NCBI GenBank assembly: GCA_963709295.1 | Contig: CAVPVW010000004.1 | Span: 1-64,000 of the forward strand | Origin: JBGPQJ01 sp963709295 | Lineage (GTDB): Bacteria; Chloroflexota; Anaerolineae; Anaerolineales; Villigracilaceae | Direction of reading: 5' to 3' | Length of the DNA: 64,000 bases | Shown: piece after piece, positions 46,750 through 55,159 of the stretch | Layout of the letters: each line of letters starts with the position of its first letter | Numbering within the stretch: the first letter of the stretch is position 1 | Program-made: the position numbers and the translations under genes | The notes under the pieces: generated by a model | Told to the model about the DNA's origin: nothing | The model's database searches: none | What the model saw: the letters and a program-made list of their open reading frames with translations, nothing else

Positions 46750-48225
46750 ATGCAGTTCATCAAGACCCGCTTAAACTACCTCTTCAATTCCACCAAGGGG
46801 CTGATCCTGGTGGCGATTGCGATGGTGGCCATTGTCACCGCTGTGTGGGGCATGCTTTCCGGGCCGATGGCAGAGATGGGCGTGCGCGAAGTGGTCATCA
46901 AGCTGCTTGGCATGGACATGGTCCAGGCGGAGCGCGAGGGGCGCATCATCATCCTCTACCACTCCATCGCCATGGCGCTCGTGGCCATCGAGACCTACAT
47001 GATCACCAGCCTGCTGAAGATGAAGGAATTCCTCAGGCTGGCGGTGCGCGTGCTGATCACGGTCGGATACATGATGGCGATGGTTTTCGGCCTGCTATTC
47101 GCATATTTCGGTCATAACTGGGCATTCCACGGACTGTACATCACGGGTCTGTCGTTGATCTTCTTCGCGGGCGTGCTGCTGTGCGTCGCGCTCTGGCCGT
47201 GGAATCCCGAATACCACCTCACGGACAAAGACTACGCCCACACCAAAAAAGGCGTTAACGTGGAGCGTGTGGCCTTCTTCGCGACCGCTGTCACTACCGT
47301 GATCTCCGCCCTTTTTGGTGCGGTGCCCGGCTCGTTCTTTGGCAACGGGTTCGAAGTCTTCCTGGCTGAAAATATCATCCGACTCCCCGAAAAGTCCACG
47401 ATGGAATATTCGGTGATCGGGCACCTGCACATCATGCTGGCGCTCATTGCCATCATGATCACCCTCATCGTTGGCCGCTGGCTGGACTTCAAAGGCATCC
47501 TGCACAAGATCGCCATGCCGCTGATGATCATCGGCACCATCGTTTTGAATCTCGGCGTGTGGGGCGTCACCACGCCGCTCGAACCCATCGCTCACATGAT
47601 CATCTATGTCGGCGCGACCCCGTCCATGCTGGCGGCGCTGCTCCTGCTCGTCTGGAGCTGGGGCAAACTCATGCGTGATGGGACGGCGCATCTCGAGAAA
47701 CCGAAATTCCTGCAAAAACTCGGCGCGCTCGTGCAAGATCCGCTCAAGTTTGGACCCACCTGGCAAATGCTGTTCATGAACTTCACCACCAGCGGCATCG
47801 GCATCTTCATGGCCATCCGCCTCGACGAGATCTTCCGCCTCTGGCCCGCCCGCGAGGAGCGCATCGAGCTGACGGGGCACTGGCATGCCCTCTCGGCCAT
47901 CATTGCCACCATCATCCTGCTCTACTACGGCGACATTCTCGGACTCAAAGGCAGGGTCCGCCAGTTGTACGGCTGGAGCATCATTATCCTCTCCGACATT
48001 GCCCTCGCCGCTGTCACCGTCTTCGAGATGAAACGTCTCTTTATCAGCGAGGCGGAGCAGCAGCCCCTGGTCAACGGCCTGATGCTCGCAATGGACATCG
48101 GTCTCGGCCTGTTGCTGACCACCCTTGCGGTTGTGATGGTCTGGAGGCTGATCGACCTGTTCAAACCAAAGGGACGCTGGACCGAAGAAGCGACTCAAGA
48201 ACTCTCGCAGGAGGTGGTGAAATGA
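46750..48225 (+). CDS. Divergent heme-copper-oxidase-like membrane protein
   Basis: 491 residues with about 12 membrane helices. Helices at about 67-88, 222-242 and 375-395 carry YHSIAMALVAIETYM (H71), GHLHIMLALIAIM (H225, H227) and GHWHALSAIIATIILLYYG (H377, H379), evenly spaced by about 153 residues. In heme-copper oxidases and NO reductases, helices 2, 6 and 10 of a three-fold pseudo-symmetric 12-helix core hold the heme/metal His, with HxH in helix 10. The HH pair of helix 7 is not seen; only H252 and H282 lie nearby. Family assignment is by this pattern alone. Start after GAAGGAG; the stop overlaps the next gene. Confidence 0.55.
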   Translation: MQFIKTRLNYLFNSTKGLILVAIAMVAIVTAVWGMLSGPMAEMGVREVVIKLLGMDMVQAEREGRIIILYHSIAMALVAIETYMITSLLKMKEFLRLAVRVLITVGYMMAMVFGLLFAYFGHNWAFHGLYITGLSLIFFAGVLLCVALWPWNPEYHLTDKDYAHTKKGVNVERVAFFATAVTTVISALFGAVPGSFFGNGFEVFLAENIIRLPEKSTMEYSVIGHLHIMLALIAIMITLIVGRWLDFKGILHKIAMPLMIIGTIVLNLGVWGVTTPLEPIAHMIIYVGATPSMLAALLLLVWSWGKLMRDGTAHLEKPKFLQKLGALVQDPLKFGPTWQMLFMNFTTSGIGIFMAIRLDEIFRLWPAREERIELTGHWHALSAIIATIILLYYGDILGLKGRVRQLYGWSIIILSDIALAAVTVFEMKRLFISEAEQQPLVNGLMLAMDIGLGLLLTTLAVVMVWRLIDLFKPKGRWTEEATQELSQEVVK

Positions 48226-49122
48226 AACGCATCATCCTGACCCTCTGCCTGCTGACTGCCTGGCTGGCCTCCTGCGCCCCCGTGGATTTGAACGCGCCGG
48301 TCCCGGTTTACGAGTCGGGCGTCGACCCCGAGGCGTGGGTGACGATCCCCGCCAGCGAATTCCTCTCGGGGCAGCACGATGACCCGGTGACGCTTGACTA
48401 CGATTACGAGATCATGGTCACGGATGTGACCGTGGCGCAATATGTGGCTTACCTGAACAGCGCTTTGGTGGATGGTACTCTCAAAGTCTCCGGTGAAGAG
48501 TTGGTTGGTTACTATCCGGGCGATGAATTTCGCGGCATCAAACACGAATTGGAAATTGCTCCGGGTGATTACCTGTTTGTTCCATTGAACGACCCTGCCA
48601 TCGCGTTTTACCTTCGACGGCTCATCGTTCTCGGTCAACGCGGGGTGGGAGAATCACCCGATGACCAATGTCTCGTGGTTCGGATCGTGGGGTTACTGCG
48701 GCAGCCTGAATGGGAGATTGCCATCTGAATTGGAATGGGAAAAAGCGGCGCGCGGCACTGACGGCCGTCCCTTCCCGTGGGGCTGGGAGATCATGCGCGA
48801 GAATGCCAATTTTTATTCCAGCCGCGATCCATTCGAGGACATGAGCACCTTCGGCTCGCGCACCTCCCCGGTCGGTTTCTACAACGGCCAGACCTACGAC
48901 GGCTATGCCACCCTGGACTCCGCCTCTCCGTATGGGCTTTATGACATGGCTGGCAACGTCTGGCAGTGGATCGGCGACGTCCAGCTGCAGGAAGGCTTCA
49001 GCGACCGCTTCATGCACGGCGGTTCGAAGGACACCTACGACATGGACTTGCGCGTCTGGGTTCGCAACAGCGCCCCTCCTATGTATTACAGTCCGGGAGT
49101 TGGCTTTCGCTGCGTCCGGTAG
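48222..49122 (+). CDS. FGE/SUMF1-domain lipoprotein, one frameshift
   Basis: About 300 residues. Lipobox WLASCAP near residue 20, then an FGE-sulfatase (formylglycine-generating-enzyme-like) fold. The N-terminal half has VTIPASEFLSGQ and MVTDVTVAQYVAYLN. After a surplus T in 48606-48609, the second half reads HPMTNVSWFGSWGYC, RLPSELEWEKAARG, RPFPWGWE and YGLYDMAGNVWQWIGD, ending GVGFRCVR. The two active-site Cys of true FGE are not evident, so it is probably a structural or ligand-binding member outside the membrane. It overlaps the stop of the His-rich membrane protein (ATGA). Confidence 0.85.
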
Positions 49123-49148
49123 TATCATTGGTCTTCAGGAGTGTTGAT

Positions 49149-50021
49149 ATGAGAATGTTGGCGGCCAAAATCCGACAGTACAAGCCTTTGATCAAGACCT
49201 CGCAGACCAGCCTGCTGCTGGCCACCGGTGTCGCCGGGTATCTCAGCGCCGGGATTCAAGTCGACCTCGTGACTTTTACTGGTTTGATCCTCAGCCTGTT
49301 CCTGTCGATCAGCGGCAGCACCATCCTCAATATGTGGTACGACCATGATATCGACACGGTCATGAACCGGACACATAACCGTCCCCTGGCTGCCGGCACG
49401 GTCGGACTCGGGGAGGCGCTCAGGCTGGGGCTGGTCCTTTCGCTGCTGGGTGTTGGGCTGGCGATCGCCATGGCTCCACTCTACGGGTTGGTGGTGTTCG
49501 CCGGTTTGTTCTTCGATGTGGTCGTTTACACCATCTGGTTGAAGCGCAAGACCTGCTGGAGCATCGTCTGGGGCGGAATCGCGGGCGGCATGCCCATTTT
49601 GGCGGGGCGTGTGCTCGCCGTCGGTCATGTGGACCTGGTGGGTATTCTCCTGTCGCTGGCGGTCCTGTTATGGATCCCCACACATATCCTGACATTTTCA
49701 ATGCGCTACCACGAGGACTACAAGGCAGCGGGAGTGCCGACATTTCCATCCACGTATGGATTTGCATTCACACGAACGGTGATCGCCGTCTCTGCTGTCC
49801 TGGCGGCGGTCTGCATCGGCTGGGCCAGCGTGCTGATCGGCGTCGAGGCGGGCTTCCTGCGTCTGTTGGTCGTGCTGGCGACCGGGCTGTTGGTGCTGTC
49901 CTTTGCCACGGTCACGAGCCCCTCTGAGCGGGTCAACTTTGGATTGTTCAAGTACGCGTCGCTGTACATGCTGTGTTCAATGGTGGTCCTTTCCATTCAG
50001 CCCTACGTGACCATCGCCTGA
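49149..50021 (+). CDS. ctaB: UbiA family prenyltransferase, heme O synthase (CtaB)-like
   Basis: 290 residues with eight to nine membrane helices. First Asp-rich motif NMWYDHDIDTVMNRTHNRPL near residue 60; then YTIWLKRKTCWSIVWGGIAG and IPTHILTFSMRYHEDYKAAG, the second Asp/Tyr region typical of protoheme IX farnesyltransferase. CtaB makes heme O for terminal oxidases. Canonical CtaB has WTPPHFW where this has WIPTHIL, so another aromatic or porphyrin substrate is possible. CAGGAG precedes the start. Its place next to the oxidase-like gene supports a heme role. Confidence 0.75.
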   Translation: MRMLAAKIRQYKPLIKTSQTSLLLATGVAGYLSAGIQVDLVTFTGLILSLFLSISGSTILNMWYDHDIDTVMNRTHNRPLAAGTVGLGEALRLGLVLSLLGVGLAIAMAPLYGLVVFAGLFFDVVVYTIWLKRKTCWSIVWGGIAGGMPILAGRVLAVGHVDLVGILLSLAVLLWIPTHILTFSMRYHEDYKAAGVPTFPSTYGFAFTRTVIAVSAVLAAVCIGWASVLIGVEAGFLRLLVVLATGLLVLSFATVTSPSERVNFGLFKYASLYMLCSMVVLSIQPYVTIA

Positions 50022-50025
50022 CATT

Positions 50026-50631
50026 ATGAAAATGTCGGTGCTCGACCGCATTCTGTTGCTGCTGACCGGCCTGCTGGCAGCCTATCAAATTGTGGTCGGC
50101 ATCAACGACCTGAGCACGCTGCCCATCATCGCCTACACCATCGCCTTTGGTGCGCTGCTCATCGCGTCACTGCTGATGATCATCCTCGGCTTTGATGTGC
50201 TCGACAGCCCGGCCGTGGTCATCGTGGCGACCATCATTCCCCTCAGCCTGTCGCTTGGGTTGGTGTGGGAACATCTCCCTGCCTGGCAGACAAGCTACCT
50301 CGTCTTTTCCATCCTCGGCTTTCTGGCGGTGGTCATCACACGCGCCTTTCCCATGCCGGGAAAATTGCCGACCATCGTGCTGGCGCTCGTCCATGGCGTG
50401 GCAGGCATGGTGATCTTTCTGCTGCCCATCGTCATGGTCCTGCAGGGACAGGCCGCCTCCGGTTTCGCGCTGGTGGGTCTGGGCGGGGCGCTCATCGGCG
50501 TGGGCGGATTATTGCTCTCGTTCCTAAAGGCGGGAAAACCTGTCCTATCGCGGGAGAGAATTTTAAAAATCCTGCCGGGGCTGCTCCTGGCCACAACAGC
50601 CTGTTTTGTAATAGGTTTTTCGCTGGTTTGA
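50026..50631 (+). CDS. Six-helix membrane protein, unknown
   Basis: 201 residues with six membrane helices spread over the whole length, and one short basic loop LKAGKPVLSRERILK near residue 170. It begins four bases after the CtaB-like stop and shares its transcript; a terminator follows. No family recognised. It may be an extra subunit or assembly factor of the respiratory-type cluster. Confidence 0.6.
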   Translation: MKMSVLDRILLLLTGLLAAYQIVVGINDLSTLPIIAYTIAFGALLIASLLMIILGFDVLDSPAVVIVATIIPLSLSLGLVWEHLPAWQTSYLVFSILGFLAVVITRAFPMPGKLPTIVLALVHGVAGMVIFLLPIVMVLQGQAASGFALVGLGGALIGVGGLLLSFLKAGKPVLSRERILKILPGLLLATTACFVIGFSLV

Positions 50632-50638
50632 CGTCAAA

Positions 50639-50670
50639 AGCTCAAGGCATTTGCTTTGAGCTCATTTTTT
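50639..50670 (+). terminator. Rho-independent terminator ending the His-rich cluster
   Basis: AGCTCAAGGC, ATTT, GCTTTGAGCT and CATTTTTT. The stem has one G-T pair. It lies eight bases past the stop of the six-helix protein. Confidence 0.85.
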
Positions 50671-50697
50671 ATCTCAATTAAAAAAGGAGAGTTTAGT

Positions 50698-51399
50698 ATG
50701 AAGAGGGACAGTGTGTTTTCCAGGATTTTGAGATGGGTGGGGATTATCCTCATGGGGCTGACTTCGCTTTTTACCCTGATGGGCGGCATTGGCACAGTGT
50801 GCGCGGCGCTTTTCCCGGAGAACTTCGCAGCCGATTCCGAAGCCATGGCTGCGTTGATCGGGTGGGAATGGCTGTACATCACGTTCATGCTGGTGACCAC
50901 GGCCATCGGCGTGATGATGGTGCGCGCCACCGTCTTGTTGATCAAGGGCACAGCCAATGCCTATCGTGACACGATCATCTCACTGGTGGCGGCCGTGGTG
51001 GTGGGATTCATCCATATCTATGCCTCGCGCACCATCCGCGGCGGGTCGATGCCGGTGGATATGGTCACTTATACTGCCGTGTTCACGCTGATCGTCTTCC
51101 TGATCTTCCGCATCCCGTTCATCTGGCAGGGAGTCAACTACGAGAAGCCGGCAGGCGCGAAGAACGATAATGGGCCTGCGGCTGCTGCGACGCTCGTTCT
51201 GGGTGGGCTGATGGCGTTCACCATCCAGTACATGGTGGCCTCGACCCACACCTTTGGCAGCGTCAACTACGGCAACGCCTTCCAACTTTCGATGACACTT
51301 ATCGGAATCGGGCTTCTCCTGGCCGGACTGCTGGTGGCGTTGGGGGAGTGGAAGGGCTGGGCGTTCTCACAAACGGCAGTGGCTCGAGAACTGAGATAA
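50698..51399 (+). CDS. Membrane protein, unknown
   Basis: 233 residues with about six membrane helices, including WLYITFMLVTTAIGVMMV, a His in VVVGFIHIYASRTIRGG and another in VASTHTFGSVNYGNAF. Strong AAAGGAG ribosome site. Terminators on both sides make it a single-gene unit separate from the cluster before it. No family recognised. Confidence 0.65.
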   Translation: MKRDSVFSRILRWVGIILMGLTSLFTLMGGIGTVCAALFPENFAADSEAMAALIGWEWLYITFMLVTTAIGVMMVRATVLLIKGTANAYRDTIISLVAAVVVGFIHIYASRTIRGGSMPVDMVTYTAVFTLIVFLIFRIPFIWQGVNYEKPAGAKNDNGPAAAATLVLGGLMAFTIQYMVASTHTFGSVNYGNAFQLSMTLIGIGLLLAGLLVALGEWKGWAFSQTAVARELR

Positions 51400-51420
51400 T
51401 CGCTTGAGGAGGGCAAGTCC

Positions 51421-51457
51421 AAGTGGGGCGCCTGAAAAGGCGCCCCACTTTTTGTTT
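51421..51457 (+). terminator. Rho-independent terminator
   Basis: A 13-bp perfect stem (AAGTGGGGCGCCT, GAAA loop) followed by TTTGTTT, 22 bases after the 50698 gene. Confidence 0.95.
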
Positions 51458-51490
51458 GGTAAGAGAATCATTTGAATTTCGGTCAACCAA

Positions 51491-51519
51491 TTGACTTACC
51501 CGTCCCGCGCATGTTATCA
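51491..51519 (+). promoter_or_regulatory. Promoter of the chaperone operon
   Basis: TTGACT at 51491, 17-18 bp spacer, TTATCAT at 51514-51520. The CIRCE operator starts 14 bases downstream, over the expected start of transcription. Confidence 0.75.
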
Positions 51520-51533
51520 TTAATCACCCGATT

Positions 51534-51560
51534 TTAGCACTCTCAAACTGAGAGTGCTAA
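51534..51560 (+). promoter_or_regulatory. CIRCE operator
   Basis: Perfect TTAGCACTC, 9-bp spacer, GAGTGCTAA. HrcA binds this element to repress the heat-shock operon that follows; 21 bases separate it from the hrcA start. Confidence 0.98.
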
Positions 51561-51580
51561 AAGAAAGCCTGCCTCGAAAC

Positions 51581-52627
51581 ATGACTGATTTAACCGAGCG
51601 CCAAAAGAAGATCCTGATGATGGTGGTGCGCGACCACATCGAATCCGCCCAGCCGGTCGGGTCGCAGCGCCTGGTGGAACATTTCCACCTGGACATGTCC
51701 TCGGCCACGGTGCGCAACGAACTGGCCGCGCTCACCGAACAGGGATACCTGCGGCAGCCGCACACCTCGGCGGGGCGCGTCCCCACGGAGGAAGGCTACC
51801 GTTATTTCGTCACGCACCTGATGCAGCAGACAGAACTGCCCGAATCGGTGCAGCACACCATCAGCCATCAGTTCTACCAGGCGCGGCAGGATATCGATCA
51901 GTGGATGACTCTGGCGGCGTCCGTGTTGGCGCACCAGTCGCAGGGAGTCTCAGTCGTCACCGCACCACATGCCGAGAAGGTCCGTTTCAAACACGTCGAG
52001 CTTATCTCGACTCAGGGCCGCCAGGTGTTGATGGTGCTGGTCATGAGCGATGGCGACGTCAACCAGCAGATCCTGACCCTGGCCGAGCCGGTGCTCCAGG
52101 AGAAACTGAGCGCCACTGCCAACCGCCTGAACCTGCTGATCGCCGGGAAAACCTTTGACGAGTTGAATAGCCTGTCAACGCTTTCTGACGCGCTCGAGCA
52201 GGACATCGTGACCATCATCACCACTGACATGAAACGCACCGATTCGAGCGCCTCAGGCGAGATCTACGTCGACGGACTGACCAACGTGCTTTCCGAACCG
52301 GAGTTCACCGACTCCGACAATGCCCGCCGGGCGCTGAAGCTGTTCGAGGAACGGTCGACCCTGCAGGACCTGTTATCTCGCACCGTGATGAACAGCGGCG
52401 TGGGAGGCGTGCAGGTGCTGATCGGCGGCGAAAGCTCCTGGGAGGAACTGCGCCAGTGTTCGATGGTGCTGGCGCGCTATGGAGTCCCCGGCATGGCAAC
52501 AGGCACGCTCGGCGTGCTGGGTCCCATGCGCATGTCCTATGCGCGCACCATCCCGACCGTGCGTTATGTGGCGGGGCTGCTCTCCGAATTGGTCAATGAA
52601 AATATCGGCGGCGAACAAAGCCAATAG
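51581..52627 (+). CDS. hrcA: Heat-inducible repressor HrcA
   Basis: 348 residues. N-terminal winged helix (LTERQKKILMMVVRDHIESA, QPVGSQRLVEHFHLDMSSAT, VRNELAALTEQGYLRQPHTS, AGRVPTEEGYRYFV), then the GAF-like dimer domain and a C-terminal part with IGGESSWEELRQCSMVLARY and LGVLGPMRMSYARTIPTVRY. It binds CIRCE and is released by heat or GroE depletion. The ATG at 51581 is preferred to an upstream in-frame start that would overlap CIRCE; no clear ribosome site is seen. Confidence 0.97.
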   Translation: MTDLTERQKKILMMVVRDHIESAQPVGSQRLVEHFHLDMSSATVRNELAALTEQGYLRQPHTSAGRVPTEEGYRYFVTHLMQQTELPESVQHTISHQFYQARQDIDQWMTLAASVLAHQSQGVSVVTAPHAEKVRFKHVELISTQGRQVLMVLVMSDGDVNQQILTLAEPVLQEKLSATANRLNLLIAGKTFDELNSLSTLSDALEQDIVTIITTDMKRTDSSASGEIYVDGLTNVLSEPEFTDSDNARRALKLFEERSTLQDLLSRTVMNSGVGGVQVLIGGESSWEELRQCSMVLARYGVPGMATGTLGVLGPMRMSYARTIPTVRYVAGLLSELVNENIGGEQSQ

Positions 52628-52654
52628 AACCGAGATGGAAAAAGGAATTTGAGT

Positions 52655-53219
52655 ATGACAGACAAGAAGCACAAGGCAAAAACTGAGGAAAAGCACCTGG
52701 AGGTGGTCGAAAACCCCGAAGCGGAGGCTCGAGATTCCTGCCGTCTCCATCGAGGAGTTGGAAGCCGTGAAGAAGCAGCTCGAGGAGACCCAGGCCTCGG
52801 CAGCCGAGTACCTGGACGGCTGGCAGCGCTCCCAGGCGGAGTTCTCCAACTACAAGAAGCGCCTCGAGCGCGAACAGATCAGCACCGCCCAGTTGATGCG
52901 CGGCGCGATCATCAGCCGCTTCCTGCCGGTGATGGACGACCTGCAGCGGGCGCTTTCCAACCGCCCGGCGGACGAATCAAGCCAGTCGTGGGTCGGCGGT
53001 ATCGAATTGATCCAGCGCAAGCTGCAAGCCATCCTGGATGCCGAGGGCGTGACCCGCATCGAGGCGGAGGGCAAGCCGTTCGATCCGAATTTCCACGAGG
53101 CGATCTCACACGAACCCAGTGAAAGTCACGAAAGCGGACAGATCATCGAGGTGGTCCAGCAGGGCTACATGCTCGGCGAACGGGTCATCCGTCATGCCAT
53201 GGTGCGTGTGGCGCAATAA
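52655..53219 (+). CDS. grpE: Nucleotide exchange factor GrpE, one frameshift
   Basis: About 187 residues. A charged disordered N-terminus leads to a long coiled coil (SIEELEAVKKQLEETQASAA, YLDGWQRSQAEFSNYKKRLE) and a C-terminal beta domain (FDPNFHEAISHEPSESHESG, VQQGYMLGERVIRHAMVRVA). An extra base near 52729 puts the first 25 codons in a different frame. It releases ADP from DnaK. The gene is normally essential, so the break is likely a sequence error. Confidence 0.93.
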
Positions 53220-53277
53220 ATAAAAAAATCCGGCGGTGCTGAGATAGTGGGCATCCCCTTAATTGAAGGAATCATGC

Positions 53278-55149
53278 ATGGGTAAAATCATCGGTATCGA
53301 TCTCGGCACCACGAACTCGGTCTGCGCGGTCATGATGGGCGGCGAGCCGGTCGTCATCCCCTCCGCGGAGGGGGAGCGGCTGGTCCCGTCGGTGGTGGCG
53401 GTCAATAAAAATCATGAGCGGCTGGTGGGGCGCGTGGCGCGCAACCAGGCCATCGTCAACGCCGCCAACACGGTCTTCTCCATCAAACGCTTCATGGGAC
53501 GCAAGTACAGCGATGCCGAGGTCCAGCGGACGCTTTCGCGGGTGCCTTACCAGGTGGCCGAGGCCGAGAACGGCGACGTGCGCGTGGCGATCGACAGCAA
53601 GGACTACAGCCCGCCGGAAGTCTCGGCGATGATCCTGGGCAAGATCAAGCGCGATGCGGAAGCCTACCTCGGTGAGATGGTCACGCAGGCAGTTATCACC
53701 GTGCCGGCTTATTTCAACGACGCCCAGCGCAACGCCACCAAGGACGCCGGCAAGATCGCCGGCCTGGAGGTGCTGCGTATCATCAACGAACCGACCGCGT
53801 CCAGTTTGGCTTATGGGCTTGATAAAAAGAAGAACGAGACCATCGCTGTGTATGACCTGGGCGGCGGGACGTTCGACATCTCCATCCTCGATGTGGGCGA
53901 GGGCGTGTTCGAGGTCAAGTCCACCAGCGGCGACACCTTCCTCGGCGGCGACGACTTCGACCAACGGGTCATGGACCACCTCATTGCCGAGTTCCAGCGC
54001 GATAACGGCATCGATCTGCGAAACGACAAGCAGTCGCTGCAGCGTCTGAAGGAAGCCTCCGAGAAAGCCAAGATCGAGCTTTCCACCATGATGCAGACCG
54101 AGATCAACCTGCCTTACCTGACGGCGAATGCCTCGGGACCCAAGCACCTCGTCACAACCCTGACGCGCGCCAAGTTCGAGCAGTTGACCAGCGACCTGAT
54201 CGAGCGGACGCTGGCGCCCATGCGCAGCGCGCTGCAGGACGCCGGAATCACCCCCGCCAAAGTGGATGAGGTCGTGCTGGTGGGCGGCATGACGCGCATG
54301 CCGGCCGTGCAGGAGGCCGTGCGCCGCATGTTCGGCAAGGACCCGCACAAGGGGGTCAACCCGGATGAAGTGGTGGCGGTCGGCGCGGCCATCCAGGCGG
54401 GCGTGCTGGGCGGAGAGGTGACCGATATCCTGCTGCTCGACGTGACCCCGCTGACGCTCTCCATCGAGACACTGGGCAGCGTGGCCACGCCGCTGATCGA
54501 ACGCAACACCACCATCCCCTCGCGCAAGTCGCAGGTGTTCTCCACTGCCACTGACAGCCAGACGCAGGTGGAGATCCACGTCCTGCAGGGCGAGCGCCCG
54601 CTGGCAATGGACAACAAGTCGCTGGGCAAGTTCATCCTTGACGGCATCCCGCTGGCGCCTCGCGGCGTGCCCCAGATCGAGGTGACCTTCGACATCGACG
54701 TGAACGGCATCCTCAAGGTGACCGCCAAGGACAAGGCCAGCGGAAACATGCAGCACATCACCATCACTGCCTCGTCGGGACTCTCCAAGGACGAGGTCGA
54801 GCGCATGCGCAAGGAAGCGGAGTCCAATGCGGAAGACGACCGCCAGCGCAAGGAAAAGATCGAGGTGCACAACAACGCCGATAACGCGGTTTACTCCGCG
54901 GAGAAGCTGCTGAAGGAGCACGCCGACAAGATTCCCGCCGATGTCAAAGCGGAGGTGGAGACCAACATCACCCGGGTCAAAGCGTCGCTGGAAAAAGACG
55001 ACGTGGACATGATCCGCGCGGCGACGGAAAACCTCGGGCAGGCCATCCAGAAGATTGGCGGCAGTATGTACGATTCGTCCAACCCGCAGGCTGGCGCCGG
55101 CGGACCGCCTCACTCTGACGATGTGGTGGACGGCGAAGTGAAGGAATAG
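53278..55149 (+). CDS. dnaK: Chaperone DnaK (Hsp70)
   Basis: 623 residues. ATPase domain with GIDLGTTNSVCAVM, PAYFNDAQRNATKDAGKIAG, YDLGGGTFDISILD and VVLVGGMTRMPAVQEAVRRM. Substrate domain with LLDVTPLTLSIETLG and IPLAPRGVPQIEVTFDID, then a helical lid and a Gly/Pro-rich tail. ATG 53278 follows GAAGGA. It is third in the operon hrcA-grpE-dnaK-dnaJ. Confidence 0.98.
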   Translation: MGKIIGIDLGTTNSVCAVMMGGEPVVIPSAEGERLVPSVVAVNKNHERLVGRVARNQAIVNAANTVFSIKRFMGRKYSDAEVQRTLSRVPYQVAEAENGDVRVAIDSKDYSPPEVSAMILGKIKRDAEAYLGEMVTQAVITVPAYFNDAQRNATKDAGKIAGLEVLRIINEPTASSLAYGLDKKKNETIAVYDLGGGTFDISILDVGEGVFEVKSTSGDTFLGGDDFDQRVMDHLIAEFQRDNGIDLRNDKQSLQRLKEASEKAKIELSTMMQTEINLPYLTANASGPKHLVTTLTRAKFEQLTSDLIERTLAPMRSALQDAGITPAKVDEVVLVGGMTRMPAVQEAVRRMFGKDPHKGVNPDEVVAVGAAIQAGVLGGEVTDILLLDVTPLTLSIETLGSVATPLIERNTTIPSRKSQVFSTATDSQTQVEIHVLQGERPLAMDNKSLGKFILDGIPLAPRGVPQIEVTFDIDVNGILKVTAKDKASGNMQHITITASSGLSKDEVERMRKEAESNAEDDRQRKEKIEVHNNADNAVYSAEKLLKEHADKIPADVKAEVETNITRVKASLEKDDVDMIRAATENLGQAIQKIGGSMYDSSNPQAGAGGPPHSDDVVDGEVKE

Positions 55150-55159
55150 AATTTTTTTA

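Noticed and set aside
53272..55113. A 613-codon open frame on the minus strand opposite dnaK
   Set aside because: It is the antisense shadow of a highly conserved, GC-rich gene; its product is low-complexity and lacks a ribosome site.
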